Shown piece after piece: positions 1 through 9,696 of a stretch of 64,000 nt of DNA. The stretch is from assembly GCA_947377285.1 (NCBI GenBank), contig CANCFT010000007.1, positions 52,876-116,875 on the forward strand, given 5' to 3'. Position numbers and translations under genes: made by a program. How positions within the stretch are numbered: the first letter of the stretch is position 1; each line of letters begins with the position of its first letter. Below the pieces are notes generated by a model, which was given only the letters and a program-made list of their open reading frames with translations, ran no database searches and was not told where the DNA came from. This DNA comes from Bacteriovoracaceae bacterium. Lineage in GTDB: Bacteria > Bdellovibrionota > Bacteriovoracia > Bacteriovoracales > Bacteriovoracaceae.

Positions 1-1
1 G

Positions 2-1267
2 TTGGGAAAGTCAGCTTTCAGGTCAGCTGCTAAATCGGCCACCCATGAAGAAGAAGTAAGGTCAGCTAAATATCTTTTAGGAGTAGATAGCGTTTCAAAA
101 AACTTAGGTTTGGATAAAAAAAGTTTAGACTTAGCAAAAAATAAAATTGATATGGTTAAAAAACTTTATACTTCAGGTGAAATAGATCTTGAGACAATGC
201 TCACTCGAGTGGCTAAAATTCTAGATCCCATAAAACGAGCAAAATTAGCAGCAGCAAAAACGCTTCGAAGTGAAACTGGAAAAGTATTTGTTACTGAAAC
301 AAAAGATCAAATAGACCATCAGGCTGCAAAAGTTGTTTCTCAATATTTTGCAGATAATTCAAAAGACATGTTAAGGCTGATACAGAGTTATTCGGGAGAA
401 CGGCTTAGTCGGGCAGTCCGGATAATGAGTGAAATAGAATCAAAAGACCGGATCGGCAATCGTATTCCAATTTATAGTGGAGTTAAAGATTGGTTCATGA
501 GAATGAGAAACGAGTCCTTAGCGAAAAATGCAAATAAAATTTTAAGAATTGAAAAAGAATTGAATGATTTAAGTACAAAACCTGGATTTTTGGAAGCTTT
601 TGTCTATAAAAATATTGAAGACTTTACTGATATCTTCATTGATATACCTTTGAAGAAAAGAGAGCTTCCATATATAGTTCAAGTTCAAGGCATGCCTGAT
701 TTTAATTTTATTCAAGGTCGAAAAATTCCACTCTTAAGTATGATGTCAGAAGGGCAAACATTAAAAAAAGTTTTCACCGCCAGAGCTCGTTTAGTTTATG
801 AATCTTATAAATCTGAAGCTAGGTCAACTTTAAGACTTAAGCGATTTGTCCAATCTGAAACTTCACTTGGAGCCTTTCAATCATTTCAAGTTTCAGTTGC
901 TGAGATGGCCAGTAAAAAAACAACTCTTGAAGCTGCGAGTATTATGCGAGACTACCGAAACCTTGAAGAGCAATTTACTAAACGTCTCTATCAAAAATTT
1001 GGTGAAAGTGGCAAAAAAATGGAATATGGACTATTTAAAGCTATGGTAACTAATCCAAAAAATCTCAAAGAAAAAGCAATGTCTGAAGCCATTTGGGAAG
1101 CTGTACCAGCTGATGAATTAATGGGTATGAAAGATGTTGGAACTTTTGCCCATAAAGCAGTTCAAGAACTCGCCAATTACAATGATGTGGACTCGTTTCA
1201 GCGATATCTCAATGCACTTAGAATTTTGGTTATTAACCGAGACCCAGCAGTGCTTGAAATTATGTAA
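2..1267 (+). CDS. Hypothetical protein, 5'-truncated by window edge
   Basis: The reading frame is open from the first bases and ends at TAA 1265-1267, so the true start probably lies upstream of the window. The visible 421 residues are rich in Lys, Glu, Ala and Ser and look largely alpha-helical. No signal peptide, membrane segment or catalytic motif is visible in the part seen. The gene converges on the small secreted-protein gene at 1269-1559, with one base between the stop codons. I do not recognise a family. Low-complexity helical character would fit a structural, lineage-specific protein, but that is a guess. Confidence 0.7.
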   Translation: MGKSAFRSAAKSATHEEEVRSAKYLLGVDSVSKNLGLDKKSLDLAKNKIDMVKKLYTSGEIDLETMLTRVAKILDPIKRAKLAAAKTLRSETGKVFVTETKDQIDHQAAKVVSQYFADNSKDMLRLIQSYSGERLSRAVRIMSEIESKDRIGNRIPIYSGVKDWFMRMRNESLAKNANKILRIEKELNDLSTKPGFLEAFVYKNIEDFTDIFIDIPLKKRELPYIVQVQGMPDFNFIQGRKIPLLSMMSEGQTLKKVFTARARLVYESYKSEARSTLRLKRFVQSETSLGAFQSFQVSVAEMASKKTTLEAASIMRDYRNLEEQFTKRLYQKFGESGKKMEYGLFKAMVTNPKNLKEKAMSEAIWEAVPADELMGMKDVGTFAHKAVQELANYNDVDSFQRYLNALRILVINRDPAVLEIM

Positions 1268-1268
1268 A

Positions 1269-1559
1269 TTACTCGACACTTAAAACGTGGCAGTTATTTT
1301 TATCTAAGATGACATTATAGTTTTCAGTTGATCCATTTTCGCCATCGATAATTTGAACAGATTGGGTAATCGTATTTCCTTCGACGAATGCTTTTGATGT
1401 TGTTTTTGTGAAGACTATTGAATTGCCGAACTGGGCCTTATAACTTTTAAAAGCAACAAGTTCCACAACTCCTTTACAAGGGGTTTTCTCAACGGCAAAA
1501 GTTGGTAAGCTTTGAGTAATAATTGATAATACTATTAAGCCTTTTAAAAATGATTTCAT
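1269..1559 (-). CDS. Small secreted hypothetical protein
   Basis: The 96-residue product has a clear N-terminal signal peptide: basic MKSFLKG, a hydrophobic core, then a predicted cleavage after TFA near residue 22. The mature part is about 74 residues with two cysteines (one near its start, one near the C-terminus) that could form a disulfide in the periplasm. A GGGA ribosome binding site lies 7 bases before the ATG. No family is recognised. It is divided from the next minus-strand gene by a palindrome and a terminator, so it is probably its own transcription unit. Confidence 0.75.
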   Translation of the reverse strand: MKSFLKGLIVLSIITQSLPTFAVEKTPCKGVVELVAFKSYKAQFGNSIVFTKTTSKAFVEGNTITQSVQIIDGENGSTENYNVILDKNNCHVLSVE

Positions 1560-1648
1560 CTTTTTGTCCCATTTTAGTTCGTTTATAGGATCTTAAATCA
1601 GATTAAAAATAAATATAACTCACTTGAAAATTATTCACCAAAATATTT

Positions 1649-1679
1649 CAATAACTGTCTAAAATTTAGACAGTTATTG
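1649..1679. repeat. 31-bp near-perfect palindrome
   Basis: Two 15-base arms (CAATAACTGTCTAAA and its exact reverse complement) flank a single A. There is no uridine tract in either direction, so it is not an ordinary intrinsic terminator. It lies just upstream of the small secreted-protein gene (1269-1559, minus strand), where an operator would sit. The TGTCTA/TAGACA core recurs in the hairpin at 63826-63844. Confidence 0.7.
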
Positions 1680-1714
1680 GCTTCTTGAATGAGTTGACTT
1701 TTAAGACCAAAAAA

Positions 1715-1739
1715 AAGCCCATCGTTTTAAGATGGGCTT
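1715..1739 (-). terminator. Intrinsic terminator of the 1769-2713 gene
   Basis: On the minus strand the hairpin AAGCCCATC / GATGGGCTT has 9-bp arms and a 7-nt loop. It is followed by a run of U (A-run at 1709-1716 on the plus strand). It sits 30 bases past the stop codon of the upstream minus-strand gene. Confidence 0.85.
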
Positions 1740-1768
1740 ATAAGAGCTAGGTCAATTTTTTTATTTTT

Positions 1769-2713
1769 TTATTTAAAAAAACATCTCTTTGCTTTAAGTG
1801 TTTCATATTGTTTCATTAAAGATTCATTTCCTTCAGCTTTATCTTTCATAGTGCGATAAAAAGCTTCTTCAGAAGTGACTTTATCTTTTTCTGCTCTCGC
1901 CGCTACTTCATTAAGCGTTTTAGTCCATCCATTCATATCTTGAGGACTCATATCATCTGCTACGACTTTCCAAAATTTTTGAGGATTTTTTGGATCGATA
2001 ATATTAGTAGTTCCATTTCTTGTTGAAAGTTTTTTAATTGAAGCAATTAATGCTTTTTGTTCAGTACTCCCCGTTTCTGCTAATCCTAAAAAGAGCGCAA
2101 GGGATTTTTCTTCAGAAGGAGACACGGCCTCTGGAGTTACCTTAGAATAATCTCCCATTCCCAATCGTCTCATTCTTGCCGAGATAAAAGTATTGAGTTC
2201 AGCTGGATTATTAGGAATGACATTATTCATTACTTGAAGTGCTGAAGAATTTTTAATATTTTCAACAGTAAATTTAAATCCATTTTTTGCTAAATTTTCG
2301 TTCACACACTCAGCGCATGTAATAATCACAGATTTACCATGGCGATTGGCGAGATAGATCATATGATTAATTGCTTTAACTACATCTTCTTTTTTTAAAT
2401 CGCCTTCTGATTTATCTAAAAGTACTTGAAGTTCTTTTCTCACACTGGCATCTTGTCCAGTTACTGGAAGCTTAGAGAGCACGTCCATTAACTCAAGTTT
2501 AGAGAGAGTTTTTTTAGACCCTAAAGCTGTTATTGAAGAGGCCATATAGCTTTCAACTAATTTGGCGTCACCACCACTAATTCCATATTTGCCCAGTAAT
2601 TCAATCACACCACTTCCACTCAGCATAAAATCAACTAATTTTGTACTTGCACCAGCAAATACACTTGAAGTCATATTGAGAGTAAGACAGAGAACAATAA
2701 AATACTTAAGCAT
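1769..2713 (-). CDS. Secreted hypothetical protein
   Basis: The 314-residue product begins with a signal peptide (hydrophobic core within residues 3-20, AxA-like end at VFAGA). The mature part looks mainly helical. It carries a CAEC pair near residue 137 and a Cys four residues from the C-terminus, suggesting disulfides or metal binding outside the cytoplasm. No enzymatic motif is recognised. The gene has its own terminator at 1715-1739 and is divergent from the secreted nuclease/phosphatase-like gene at 2944. It may be a lineage-specific periplasmic protein. Confidence 0.8.
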   Translation of the reverse strand: MLKYFIVLCLTLNMTSSVFAGASTKLVDFMLSGSGVIELLGKYGISGGDAKLVESYMASSITALGSKKTLSKLELMDVLSKLPVTGQDASVRKELQVLLDKSEGDLKKEDVVKAINHMIYLANRHGKSVIITCAECVNENLAKNGFKFTVENIKNSSALQVMNNVIPNNPAELNTFISARMRRLGMGDYSKVTPEAVSPSEEKSLALFLGLAETGSTEQKALIASIKKLSTRNGTTNIIDPKNPQKFWKVVADDMSPQDMNGWTKTLNEVAARAEKDKVTSEEAFYRTMKDKAEGNESLMKQYETLKAKRCFFK

Positions 2714-2943
2714 AGATAATTCCTCACATTCATTTAGATCAATTGACCACTTAAGAAGATTTTCGGAATTTTTGTAATTTTCTTTAGCTATGTCATTTTT
2801 TCATAGTTTATTTTCTTTTGGTTAAATTGCAGATAATCAGACACTTAACAGGCACTTCCGTTTGAGATGATAGTTGCTCATTAAGGAATTTAGTGATTAA
2901 ACTACTACGCAATATTAGTTGAGTTAATTGCTAGGGGATATTT

Positions 2944-4641
2944 TTGAAAATCATTACCAAGCTATTTTTTCTAATTTCTTGTTTAATTTCATCTGCACTA
3001 TTGGCAGATTCTCAGCCTGTTTTTGGGCCAACTAAAACTCCTGAAGATGATCAATCAAAAATCCTTGAATATAATCAAGCTTGCCAAACGATTAATGCAC
3101 TTCTTGTAAGAAAACAATTTCCCGTAGAATGTTTTAGTAATTATCAACATTTCGGTCCAACAACAAAATCAAGTTTAAATCGCAGCACAACACTTAGAAT
3201 CGCCGGATATAATTTACTTCATCCAGGTACCTCTAAGGCTTTATTTAAAAACTATTCTTTGATTGCAAAAATAATGAATCAATATGATGTTGTTGCGGGT
3301 TTAGAAATTTTAGGAACAGTTGGACATGATGAAGCTAATAACCAAGCCGTTTTAAATTTTCTTCGTGAAAGTCCCAAGTTGGTAACGGATTTAAAAACAC
3401 TTAAATCTAAAACTACCGATGTGACAAAATTGGCAGAAATTGATGTTAAATTGAACAAAGTAATTTCTGATACTCAAAAAGCCTATACTCTCTATCGCTC
3501 TCCTGGTTATTTTAAGGCGCTTACTGAATTAAAAAAATTAGACCCTAGCTGGGCACTTATTCTTTCACCTAGAGGAGACTCGGCACTTCAAGGCTCTGTA
3601 GAAGAAATGGTAGGATTTTTTTATCGGGCAAATAGCGTTACTCCAATCACCAATCCTCATTGCAATGAATTTAAAGATGCAAATGCAGGAACTCCAATTG
3701 CTTGCATGATTAATCTTACGTCTCAATTTATGGACAAGGATTATTTTCATAATTTTGCTCGAAGACCCTTCATGGCAAGCTTTCAATCTGGAAATTTTAA
3801 ATTTTCATTAGTTAGTACTCATGTGGTTTTTACTTTTTCAGGTGATGAAGAAGCACAAAAAAAATTAATGAATGATGTTTTTGGTGTTGATGCTCCGGGG
3901 GATTTAAGCACTGGAATGAACACTTCTAATTTTGCTCGATTTGCTGAAGTCAAAACGACTTTAAGTTTTATGGATAGATTTAGAAAAAAATATAATGATA
4001 ATAATATTATGTTTGTTTCTGATACCAACTTAACTGGCAATAATCCTTTTTGGTCAGAAGTCCTAAAAAGCTTTCCAGGTGGTTCAATGCTAATCAATGA
4101 GCCCTCTACCATTTCTCCACCACGGTACTCGGGAGATGGAAAAGAAACTTTTGGAGTGGCCAATTCATATGACCATTTCGTGCTTGATAAATCTGCATTT
4201 CCTAGTTGCGATGATGGTCACGTCTATAATTATTATAAATCTGATATTCAAAAAGATATTCAGAAAATATACATGATTCGCTTAATGAATTCCCTCTCAC
4301 TCTTCAATAAAAGTTTTGAACTGGCCGATGATGGGGGAGTTTTGGTTGGAGGGGATATTCCTCCTGATGACAGTCCATTGCCAGCGAAACTAGATTATCC
4401 AATGTCTACTATTGGGCAAATGAAAGTCGATCAAATGGTCAATACCTACTCAACACAATTGAGTGGGCAGCAGACAATTAAAAAGAATGAAGTTGTTTTA
4501 GATGATTTTCAATTACAAGAACGCATTGATGGTTTTAAGAGAAGAGTTTTCACTAACCAACTCACCAATGCATTCTATTATAGATTTTATCAAGAGATTT
4601 TAAGCGATCATTTTCCAGTATCAATTAATTGCAAAATTTAA
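2944..4641 (+). CDS. Secreted endonuclease/exonuclease/phosphatase-fold protein
   Basis: The TTG start at 2944 has a good ribosome binding site (TAGGGGATA) and opens a signal peptide ending LLADS near residue 22. The 565-residue protein carries scattered signatures of the DNase I-like metallophosphatase fold: a strand plus Asn motif (RIAGYNLLHP, about 84-93), an acidic residue in GLEILG, a His strand (LVSTHVV near 290), an Asp/Asn motif (SDTNLTGNN near 360) and the terminal DHFPVS. This order is typical of the superfamily, which hydrolyses phosphodiester or phosphomonoester bonds. The exported location suggests an extracellular or periplasmic nuclease or phosphatase, plausible for a predator, but the substrate cannot be read from sequence. 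It is larger than the usual 250-350 residues because of insertions. Confidence 0.8.
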   Translation: MKIITKLFFLISCLISSALLADSQPVFGPTKTPEDDQSKILEYNQACQTINALLVRKQFPVECFSNYQHFGPTTKSSLNRSTTLRIAGYNLLHPGTSKALFKNYSLIAKIMNQYDVVAGLEILGTVGHDEANNQAVLNFLRESPKLVTDLKTLKSKTTDVTKLAEIDVKLNKVISDTQKAYTLYRSPGYFKALTELKKLDPSWALILSPRGDSALQGSVEEMVGFFYRANSVTPITNPHCNEFKDANAGTPIACMINLTSQFMDKDYFHNFARRPFMASFQSGNFKFSLVSTHVVFTFSGDEEAQKKLMNDVFGVDAPGDLSTGMNTSNFARFAEVKTTLSFMDRFRKKYNDNNIMFVSDTNLTGNNPFWSEVLKSFPGGSMLINEPSTISPPRYSGDGKETFGVANSYDHFVLDKSAFPSCDDGHVYNYYKSDIQKDIQKIYMIRLMNSLSLFNKSFELADDGGVLVGGDIPPDDSPLPAKLDYPMSTIGQMKVDQMVNTYSTQLSGQQTIKKNEVVLDDFQLQERIDGFKRRVFTNQLTNAFYYRFYQEILSDHFPVSINCKI

Positions 4642-4642
4642 C

Positions 4643-5056
4643 TTAAGCCAATGAAGCTTTTACTAATTCATTGGCCAGTTTACTATCAAATTGCCCTTTG
4701 ATCATTGGACTTAATTCTTTCATGACAAGACCTGCATTAACTCCAGGTGTTTTAGCAATAATATCTTTAATATATCCTACAACCACGTCTTGGCTTAATT
4801 GCTTTGGCATGTACTCAGATAATATTATGATCTCTCTTTCTGTTTTTTTACGGACTTCATTTTCCGGAGGAAAGCTCTCTAGTGAATCCTTTAGTTTTTT
4901 AACATGCTTTATTAAAACATCCATTTCCGCAATTGGTGCTGTCTTAGACGTTTTGTTTTCAATTAACATACTTTTGAAATAGCGAAGAGCATCGAGACGC
5001 TCTTTATCTTTAGCAAACATTGCTTTCTTGATATCTTCGGTAATTTGTTCAAACAT
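4643..5056 (-). CDS. yqeY: GatB/YqeY domain protein
   Basis: The 137-residue protein matches the YqeY family over its full length. The N-terminal part is helical (DIKKAMFAKDKERLDALR) and the C-terminal part contains LSEYMPKQLS and the GxVMKELSP...GQFD...AN.LVK motif. The domain is shared with the C-terminus of the GatB amidotransferase subunit, where it contacts tRNA. The free-standing protein's exact role is unsettled. The ribosome binding site (AGGGGG) lies inside the 3' arm of a terminator-like hairpin directly before the ATG, an unusual arrangement described separately. Confidence 0.93.
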   Translation of the reverse strand: MFEQITEDIKKAMFAKDKERLDALRYFKSMLIENKTSKTAPIAEMDVLIKHVKKLKDSLESFPPENEVRKKTEREIIILSEYMPKQLSQDVVVGYIKDIIAKTPGVNAGLVMKELSPMIKGQFDSKLANELVKASLA

Positions 5057-5080
5057 AAAAAAGCCCCCTAGTTAGGAGGC
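5057..5080 (-). terminator. Terminator-like hairpin containing the yqeY ribosome binding site
   Basis: Reading the minus strand, GCCTCC pairs with GGGGGC (one G-T pair) around a 6-nt loop. It is followed by six T and immediately by the yqeY ATG. The GGGGG of the 3' arm is also the only Shine-Dalgarno sequence for yqeY, spaced 7 bases from the start. Terminator, attenuator or translational switch are all possible. Confidence 0.7.
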
Positions 5081-5112
5081 TATTATTGTTTATAAACTTC
5101 AAGGCTACAAGA

Positions 5113-5367
5113 CTAAGCATGGTATCGAATGATCTTATTTTCAAAATCAGTAACTTCCCAACCTGCTCCTTTACCTGATTCAAGGACTGGCGAAATGTCT
5201 TTAATATCGCCTTTAATGGCAAGAGAGAGCATAACTTTTCGAATCGCAACTTTAGCATCTTGTGCTGCTTTCATCCGTTGAAGATCACCATCATTGGTAT
5301 TACGTTTGTACTTTTTAATAAGAAGGTTTAATCCTTCTTCTACTAACGCTAATTGTTCTTCATCCAT
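5113..5367 (-). CDS. Small acidic hypothetical protein
   Basis: I chose the ATG at 5367 (product begins MDEEQLALVEEG) because AGGTGG lies 6 bases upstream. A GTG three codons earlier is possible. The 84-residue cytoplasmic protein has an acidic, helical N-terminal half and then a short beta-like C-terminal part (GWEVTDFENKIIRYHA). No cysteine cluster or membrane segment is seen and I do not recognise the family. It precedes yqeY on the same strand, separated by the hairpin at 5057-5080. Confidence 0.75.
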   Translation of the reverse strand: MDEEQLALVEEGLNLLIKKYKRNTNDGDLQRMKAAQDAKVAIRKVMLSLAIKGDIKDISPVLESGKGAGWEVTDFENKIIRYHA

Positions 5368-5568
5368 TGATTCCACCTAAACAAGGTTTAATTCTTATAC
5401 CTAAATCTTAAGGCCGTTTGGCTTAACTTGCACAACTCATTGTCTCTTAACTGGGGAAAGCTAATACATTCAGAGGCTTATCTCTTCAAGTGACCCACTG
5501 AAATATATTGTATTTTCAGTATTCTAGCTAAAGATTACCCATGAAAATCGAGTCTTTTTTGTGGCATC

Positions 5569-7122
5569 CTATGTAATTTCGGGCTTAACTTCCTTCTTTT
5601 GCTTAGGAGGTTTTGGTGCTTTCGGTTCAGGTTTTGGAGCTGCCGGCAAATCGATCTTTGGAAAGAGCGGAGTAGGCTCTGAGAGCTCATAAGTGATTGA
5701 ACCAAATTTCACATCTTCAAAGCGCCCAAGTGAGACTCCAAGCGGTTCAAGGGCCTTCGTAGCTGTATCAGGTAAAAAAGGTGAAAGAAGAGTTGAGAGT
5801 GCATGAATGGAGTACACACAATTATAAACAACTTGTTTTAAGGCTGCTTTATCATCTTTTAATTTCCAAGGCTCTTTAGTATTAACATATTGATTCATAC
5901 TATTGACACCTTCCCACAATGCTTCGAGCGCTCGGTTGTGTTCACGTTTTTGCATATATTCTTTCATTTTTTTATAATACTCATCGAAATTCACTTCTTG
6001 AGTCACACCGACTCCATCAAGAGTGGGAGCATTGTCTTTTAAGTATAACTTCAGAACTCTCATGATAAGATTTCCATAACTATTACCTAATTCAGCATTT
6101 TGTTTTTCGATTAATTCTTTTTCAGAAAATTTCCCATCGTTTTGAGCTGGAATGGCACGAAGGAGATAGTAACGAAAACTATCGAGTGGATATTTTTCCA
6201 ACATATCATTCGGGTCAACTACGTTGCCCAATGACTTACTCATCTTTTTTCCATCTTCAGCAAGGATCATTCCATGGACATAAACTTGTGCAGGGATGGC
6301 GATATCAGCAGCGTGAAGCATGATGGGCCAAATGACCGTGTGAAACCAAGCAATGTCTTTTCCAATAACGTGCATAGAAGCCGGCCAGAATTTTTCTTTA
6401 TCTGTATGGGCCACTGCTGAATAGTAATTTATAAGTGCATCAAACCAAGTGTACATAACAAATTTAGGATTTCCAGGAACAGGAATTCCCCAGCCTTCAT
6501 TTGGTCTTGAAATCGGCAGGTCTCTTAATTTATCTCCTTCAAGGCGTGAGAGCATTTCATTATATGACGATTGAGGGACAATAAAATTTGAATGGGTCTT
6601 AATATAAGAAATAATCCAATCTTGGTAAGCACCCATTTTGAAGAAGTAACCCTCTTCTTCTTTTTTTATTAAAGTTGTCGAATGGGCCGGGCAAATATTA
6701 TCTGGAGCTTGAGTTTCAGTATAAAAAGACTCACAAGCTAGGCAGTATTGACCTGAATAGACTCCGAAATAAACATCGCCTTTTTTTTCTAACTTAGTCC
6801 AAAGTTCATTGCAGACATCTATATGTCGTTTTTCAGTTGTTCTAATATAATCATTATTTGAGACATTCAAATCCTTGCATAATTTTTTAAATTTTGCAGA
6901 ATTAGTATCAACATACTCTTGAGTGGGAACACCAGCGGCTTTAGCAGATTCTAATAATTTTTGTCCATTTTCATCAGTCCCAGTTAAGAAGAATGTTTCA
7001 TAACCTAAAAATTTATGCCAACGCGAGTAAGCATCACTTATTATTTTTTCAAGAGCATGACCCATATGGGGCGTACCATTGGGGTAATCGATAGCAGTAG
7101 TGATATAAAATTTTTCTGACAT
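5569..7122 (-). CDS. metG: Methionyl-tRNA synthetase
   Basis: Charges tRNA-Met with methionine in the cytoplasm. The class I signatures are HMGH at residues 19-22 and KMSKS near 290. A zinc knuckle (CLACE and a later CPAH) is inserted in the catalytic domain and the anticodon-binding helical domain follows. I place the start at 7122 because AGGA lies 8 bases upstream and overlaps the leuS stop codon. An upstream in-frame codon at 7143 would overlap leuS. The protein (517 residues) lacks the C-terminal EMAP/Trbp111 tRNA-binding domain found in many MetG. It ends instead in a Pro/Lys-rich tail of about 35 residues. It lies 4 bases downstream of leuS, so the two synthetases are co-transcribed. 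Confidence 0.97.
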   Translation of the reverse strand: MSEKFYITTAIDYPNGTPHMGHALEKIISDAYSRWHKFLGYETFFLTGTDENGQKLLESAKAAGVPTQEYVDTNSAKFKKLCKDLNVSNNDYIRTTEKRHIDVCNELWTKLEKKGDVYFGVYSGQYCLACESFYTETQAPDNICPAHSTTLIKKEEEGYFFKMGAYQDWIISYIKTHSNFIVPQSSYNEMLSRLEGDKLRDLPISRPNEGWGIPVPGNPKFVMYTWFDALINYYSAVAHTDKEKFWPASMHVIGKDIAWFHTVIWPIMLHAADIAIPAQVYVHGMILAEDGKKMSKSLGNVVDPNDMLEKYPLDSFRYYLLRAIPAQNDGKFSEKELIEKQNAELGNSYGNLIMRVLKLYLKDNAPTLDGVGVTQEVNFDEYYKKMKEYMQKREHNRALEALWEGVNSMNQYVNTKEPWKLKDDKAALKQVVYNCVYSIHALSTLLSPFLPDTATKALEPLGVSLGRFEDVKFGSITYELSEPTPLFPKIDLPAAPKPEPKAPKPPKQKKEVKPEIT

Positions 7123-7126
7123 AGTA

Positions 7127-9550
7127 TTATCCTTTAACAACAAAGTTTACGATTTTACCTGGAACATAAATTTCTTTAACGATTGTTCCAATTAAATTTT
7201 TAGCAACATTTTCTTCAGCCTTCGCCATGAGAAGAATTTCTTCTTGAGAGATGCTTGGTTCAACTTCTAGCGTGGCACGAAGTTTTCCGTTAACTTGAAC
7301 GGCCACAGTAATAGTGTCGTCTTTTGCGAGCTCTTCACTAAAAACCGGCCATGAGTGATAGGACAGAGTTTTTTTATGTCCTAAAATTTCCCAAATTTCT
7401 TCTCCTGCATGTGGGGCCATTGGAGCAAGTAGTAATGTGAAAATTTCAGCAGTAGACTTAGTTACAGTTCCGACTTTATAACAATGATTGGTGAAAATCA
7501 TTAAACTAGAGATGGCCGTATTAAATCTCATGTGGTCATAGTCATGAGTCACTTTCTTAATTGTCTTATGAAGGATTTTTAGAGTTTCGTCAGACTCATC
7601 AGAGTTAGAGATATGAGCTTGGTCTGCAAAAAATTTATAAGCGCGGTTTAAGAAATTATAAACTCCTTTTACACCATCAGCTTTCCAAGGTTTTACTTTT
7701 TCCAATGGCCCCATAAACATTTCATAAAGTCTTAATGAGTCTCCACCAAATTCTGAAACGACACTATCAGGATTGACGACATTGCCACGAGACTTACTCA
7801 TTTTCTCACCATCGCTGGCAAGGATTAATCCTTGGTTTACTAATTTTTGAAAGGGCTCTTTTGTTGAAACAAAACCTAGGTCAAATAAAACTTTATGCCA
7901 GAAGCGAGCATAGAGTAAGTGAAGGACAGCGTGTTCAGCTCCTCCTACATAAAGATCAACAGGCATCCAGTATTTTTCAATATCGGCGTTCCATGGTTCT
8001 TTTTCATTTTTAGGGTCACAAAAACGCAGATAATACCAACATGAACCGGCCCAGTTTGGCATGGTGTTTGTTTCTCTCGTCGCTTTTTTTCCAGTCTTTG
8101 GATCAATTACATGTAACCACTCTGTTGCGTGAGCTAGAGGAGACTCACCAGTTCCTGATGGTTCAAATTTTTCTAATGCAGGCAAGGCCACAGGGAGCTC
8201 GTCAGCTTCTAGGATACGAACAGTTCCATCTTCATACTTTAAAAGAGGAAATGGTTCTCCCCAATATCTTTGGCGCGAAAAAATCCAGTCGCGAAGTTTG
8301 TAATTAATTTTCTTGGTCCCTAATTTTTTTTCTTCAAGCCAGCTAATCATTTTAGTCACAGCTTGAATTTTATTAAGACCATTTAAAAAATCAGAATTGA
8401 TATGAGCGCCGTCGCCAGTGTGAGGAGCATTTTCAATATCGCCACCTTCAAGAACTGCAATGATAGGAAGATTGAATTTTTTAGCGAACTCGTAATCGCG
8501 CTCGTCGTGGGCAGGGACTGACATAATGGCCCCTGTTCCATAAGTCATAAGAACGTAGTCGGCGATCCAAATAGGAATCAGATTATTATTGGCAGGATTC
8601 ACAGCGAAAGATCCAGTGAAGACTCCAGATTTATCTTTGTTAAGTTCTGTTCTTTCTAAATCATTTTTTGCCAAACATGTTTTTTGGTAAGCTTCTACTG
8701 CTAATTTATTTTCTGAAGTTGTAAGCTTGGCCACAAATGGATGTTCGGGAGAGATAACCATATAGGTTGCACCAAAAAGAGTGTCAGGGCGGGTCGTGAA
8801 GACTTCAATTGATGAATCTAATTTTTCAACTTTAAAATTAACCGTAGCCCCTTCAGATTTTCCAATCCAATTACGTTGCATCTCTTTAATGCTATCAGGC
8901 CAGTCCACATCGTCGATATCTACTAAAAGTCTTTCTGCATATTCAGTAATACGAAGCATCCATTGATTCATTTTCTTTTGAATAACCGGATGTCCTCCAA
9001 CTTCTGATTTTCCATCGACAACTTCTTCGTTAGCTAATACTGTTTTTAAGTTCGGGCACCAGTTGACATTGATTTCGTCTTCGTAAGCCAAGCCTTTATT
9101 ATAAAGTTGAACAAAAATCCATTGAGTCCATTTGTAATAGTCCACATTAGAAGTGGCCACTTCGCGGTCCCAGTCGTACGAAAAACCTAGAGACTTTAAT
9201 TGACGAGTAAAAGTCGCAATATTTTTTTTGGTCGTTGTATCCGGGTGTGTTCCCGTTTTCATCGCATAATTTTCAGCAGGTAGTCCAAAAGAATCCCAAC
9301 CCATTGGGTGGAGGACATTGAAGCCTAACATTCTTTTGTAACGAGACATAATATCAGTTGCCGTATAACCCTCTGGGTGGCCAACGTGAAGTCCATCTCC
9401 TGATGGAAATGGAAACATATCGAGGGCGTAGTATTTTGGTTTTTTGGATTCGCCGAGCTTTGGGGTTTCCGTTTTAAAGGTTTTGTTTTCTTCCCAATAC
9501 TTTTGCCATTTTTTTTCAATTTCTTTGAAGTTGTATTCGATTTCAGACAT
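7127..9550 (-). CDS. leuS: Leucyl-tRNA synthetase
   Basis: Charges tRNA-Leu. Class I motifs are HVGH at residues 55-58 and KMSKS (EKMSKSRGN) near 590. The large CP1 editing domain is present, with TRPDT and the [15 protein letters not shown] segment that clear mischarged amino acids. The start at 9550 (MSEIEYNF) is chosen because AAGGAA lies about 7 bases upstream and it matches the usual N-terminus. An in-frame codon 17 residues earlier lacks a site. The length of about 807 residues is normal. It is the first gene of the leuS-metG operon and is divergent from coaD. Confidence 0.97.
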   Translation of the reverse strand: MSEIEYNFKEIEKKWQKYWEENKTFKTETPKLGESKKPKYYALDMFPFPSGDGLHVGHPEGYTATDIMSRYKRMLGFNVLHPMGWDSFGLPAENYAMKTGTHPDTTTKKNIATFTRQLKSLGFSYDWDREVATSNVDYYKWTQWIFVQLYNKGLAYEDEINVNWCPNLKTVLANEEVVDGKSEVGGHPVIQKKMNQWMLRITEYAERLLVDIDDVDWPDSIKEMQRNWIGKSEGATVNFKVEKLDSSIEVFTTRPDTLFGATYMVISPEHPFVAKLTTSENKLAVEAYQKTCLAKNDLERTELNKDKSGVFTGSFAVNPANNNLIPIWIADYVLMTYGTGAIMSVPAHDERDYEFAKKFNLPIIAVLEGGDIENAPHTGDGAHINSDFLNGLNKIQAVTKMISWLEEKKLGTKKINYKLRDWIFSRQRYWGEPFPLLKYEDGTVRILEADELPVALPALEKFEPSGTGESPLAHATEWLHVIDPKTGKKATRETNTMPNWAGSCWYYLRFCDPKNEKEPWNADIEKYWMPVDLYVGGAEHAVLHLLYARFWHKVLFDLGFVSTKEPFQKLVNQGLILASDGEKMSKSRGNVVNPDSVVSEFGGDSLRLYEMFMGPLEKVKPWKADGVKGVYNFLNRAYKFFADQAHISNSDESDETLKILHKTIKKVTHDYDHMRFNTAISSLMIFTNHCYKVGTVTKSTAEIFTLLLAPMAPHAGEEIWEILGHKKTLSYHSWPVFSEELAKDDTITVAVQVNGKLRATLEVEPSISQEEILLMAKAEENVAKNLIGTIVKEIYVPGKIVNFVVKG

Positions 9551-9624
9551 CTGGAATTTCCTTGGTAAATGAACCCGTTTTTTATCCTTTTTGGAAGTCA
9601 AAAGTCTAACACTAGGAATTCTTT

Positions 9625-9653
9625 TTATAAAGTGTATAATGTAATTGAATCAA
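9625..9653 (-). promoter_or_regulatory. Putative leuS-metG promoter
   Basis: On the minus strand a TTGATT -35 (9648-9653) is separated by 17 bases from TTATAA (9625-9630). It lies about 75 bases upstream of the leuS start. A plus-strand TATAAT at 9635-9640 within the same stretch may serve coaD. Confidence 0.4.
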
Positions 9654-9696
9654 TAATTAGAGAGTCGTTTGAGTAATGACGAAAAGTGAGCAGACT

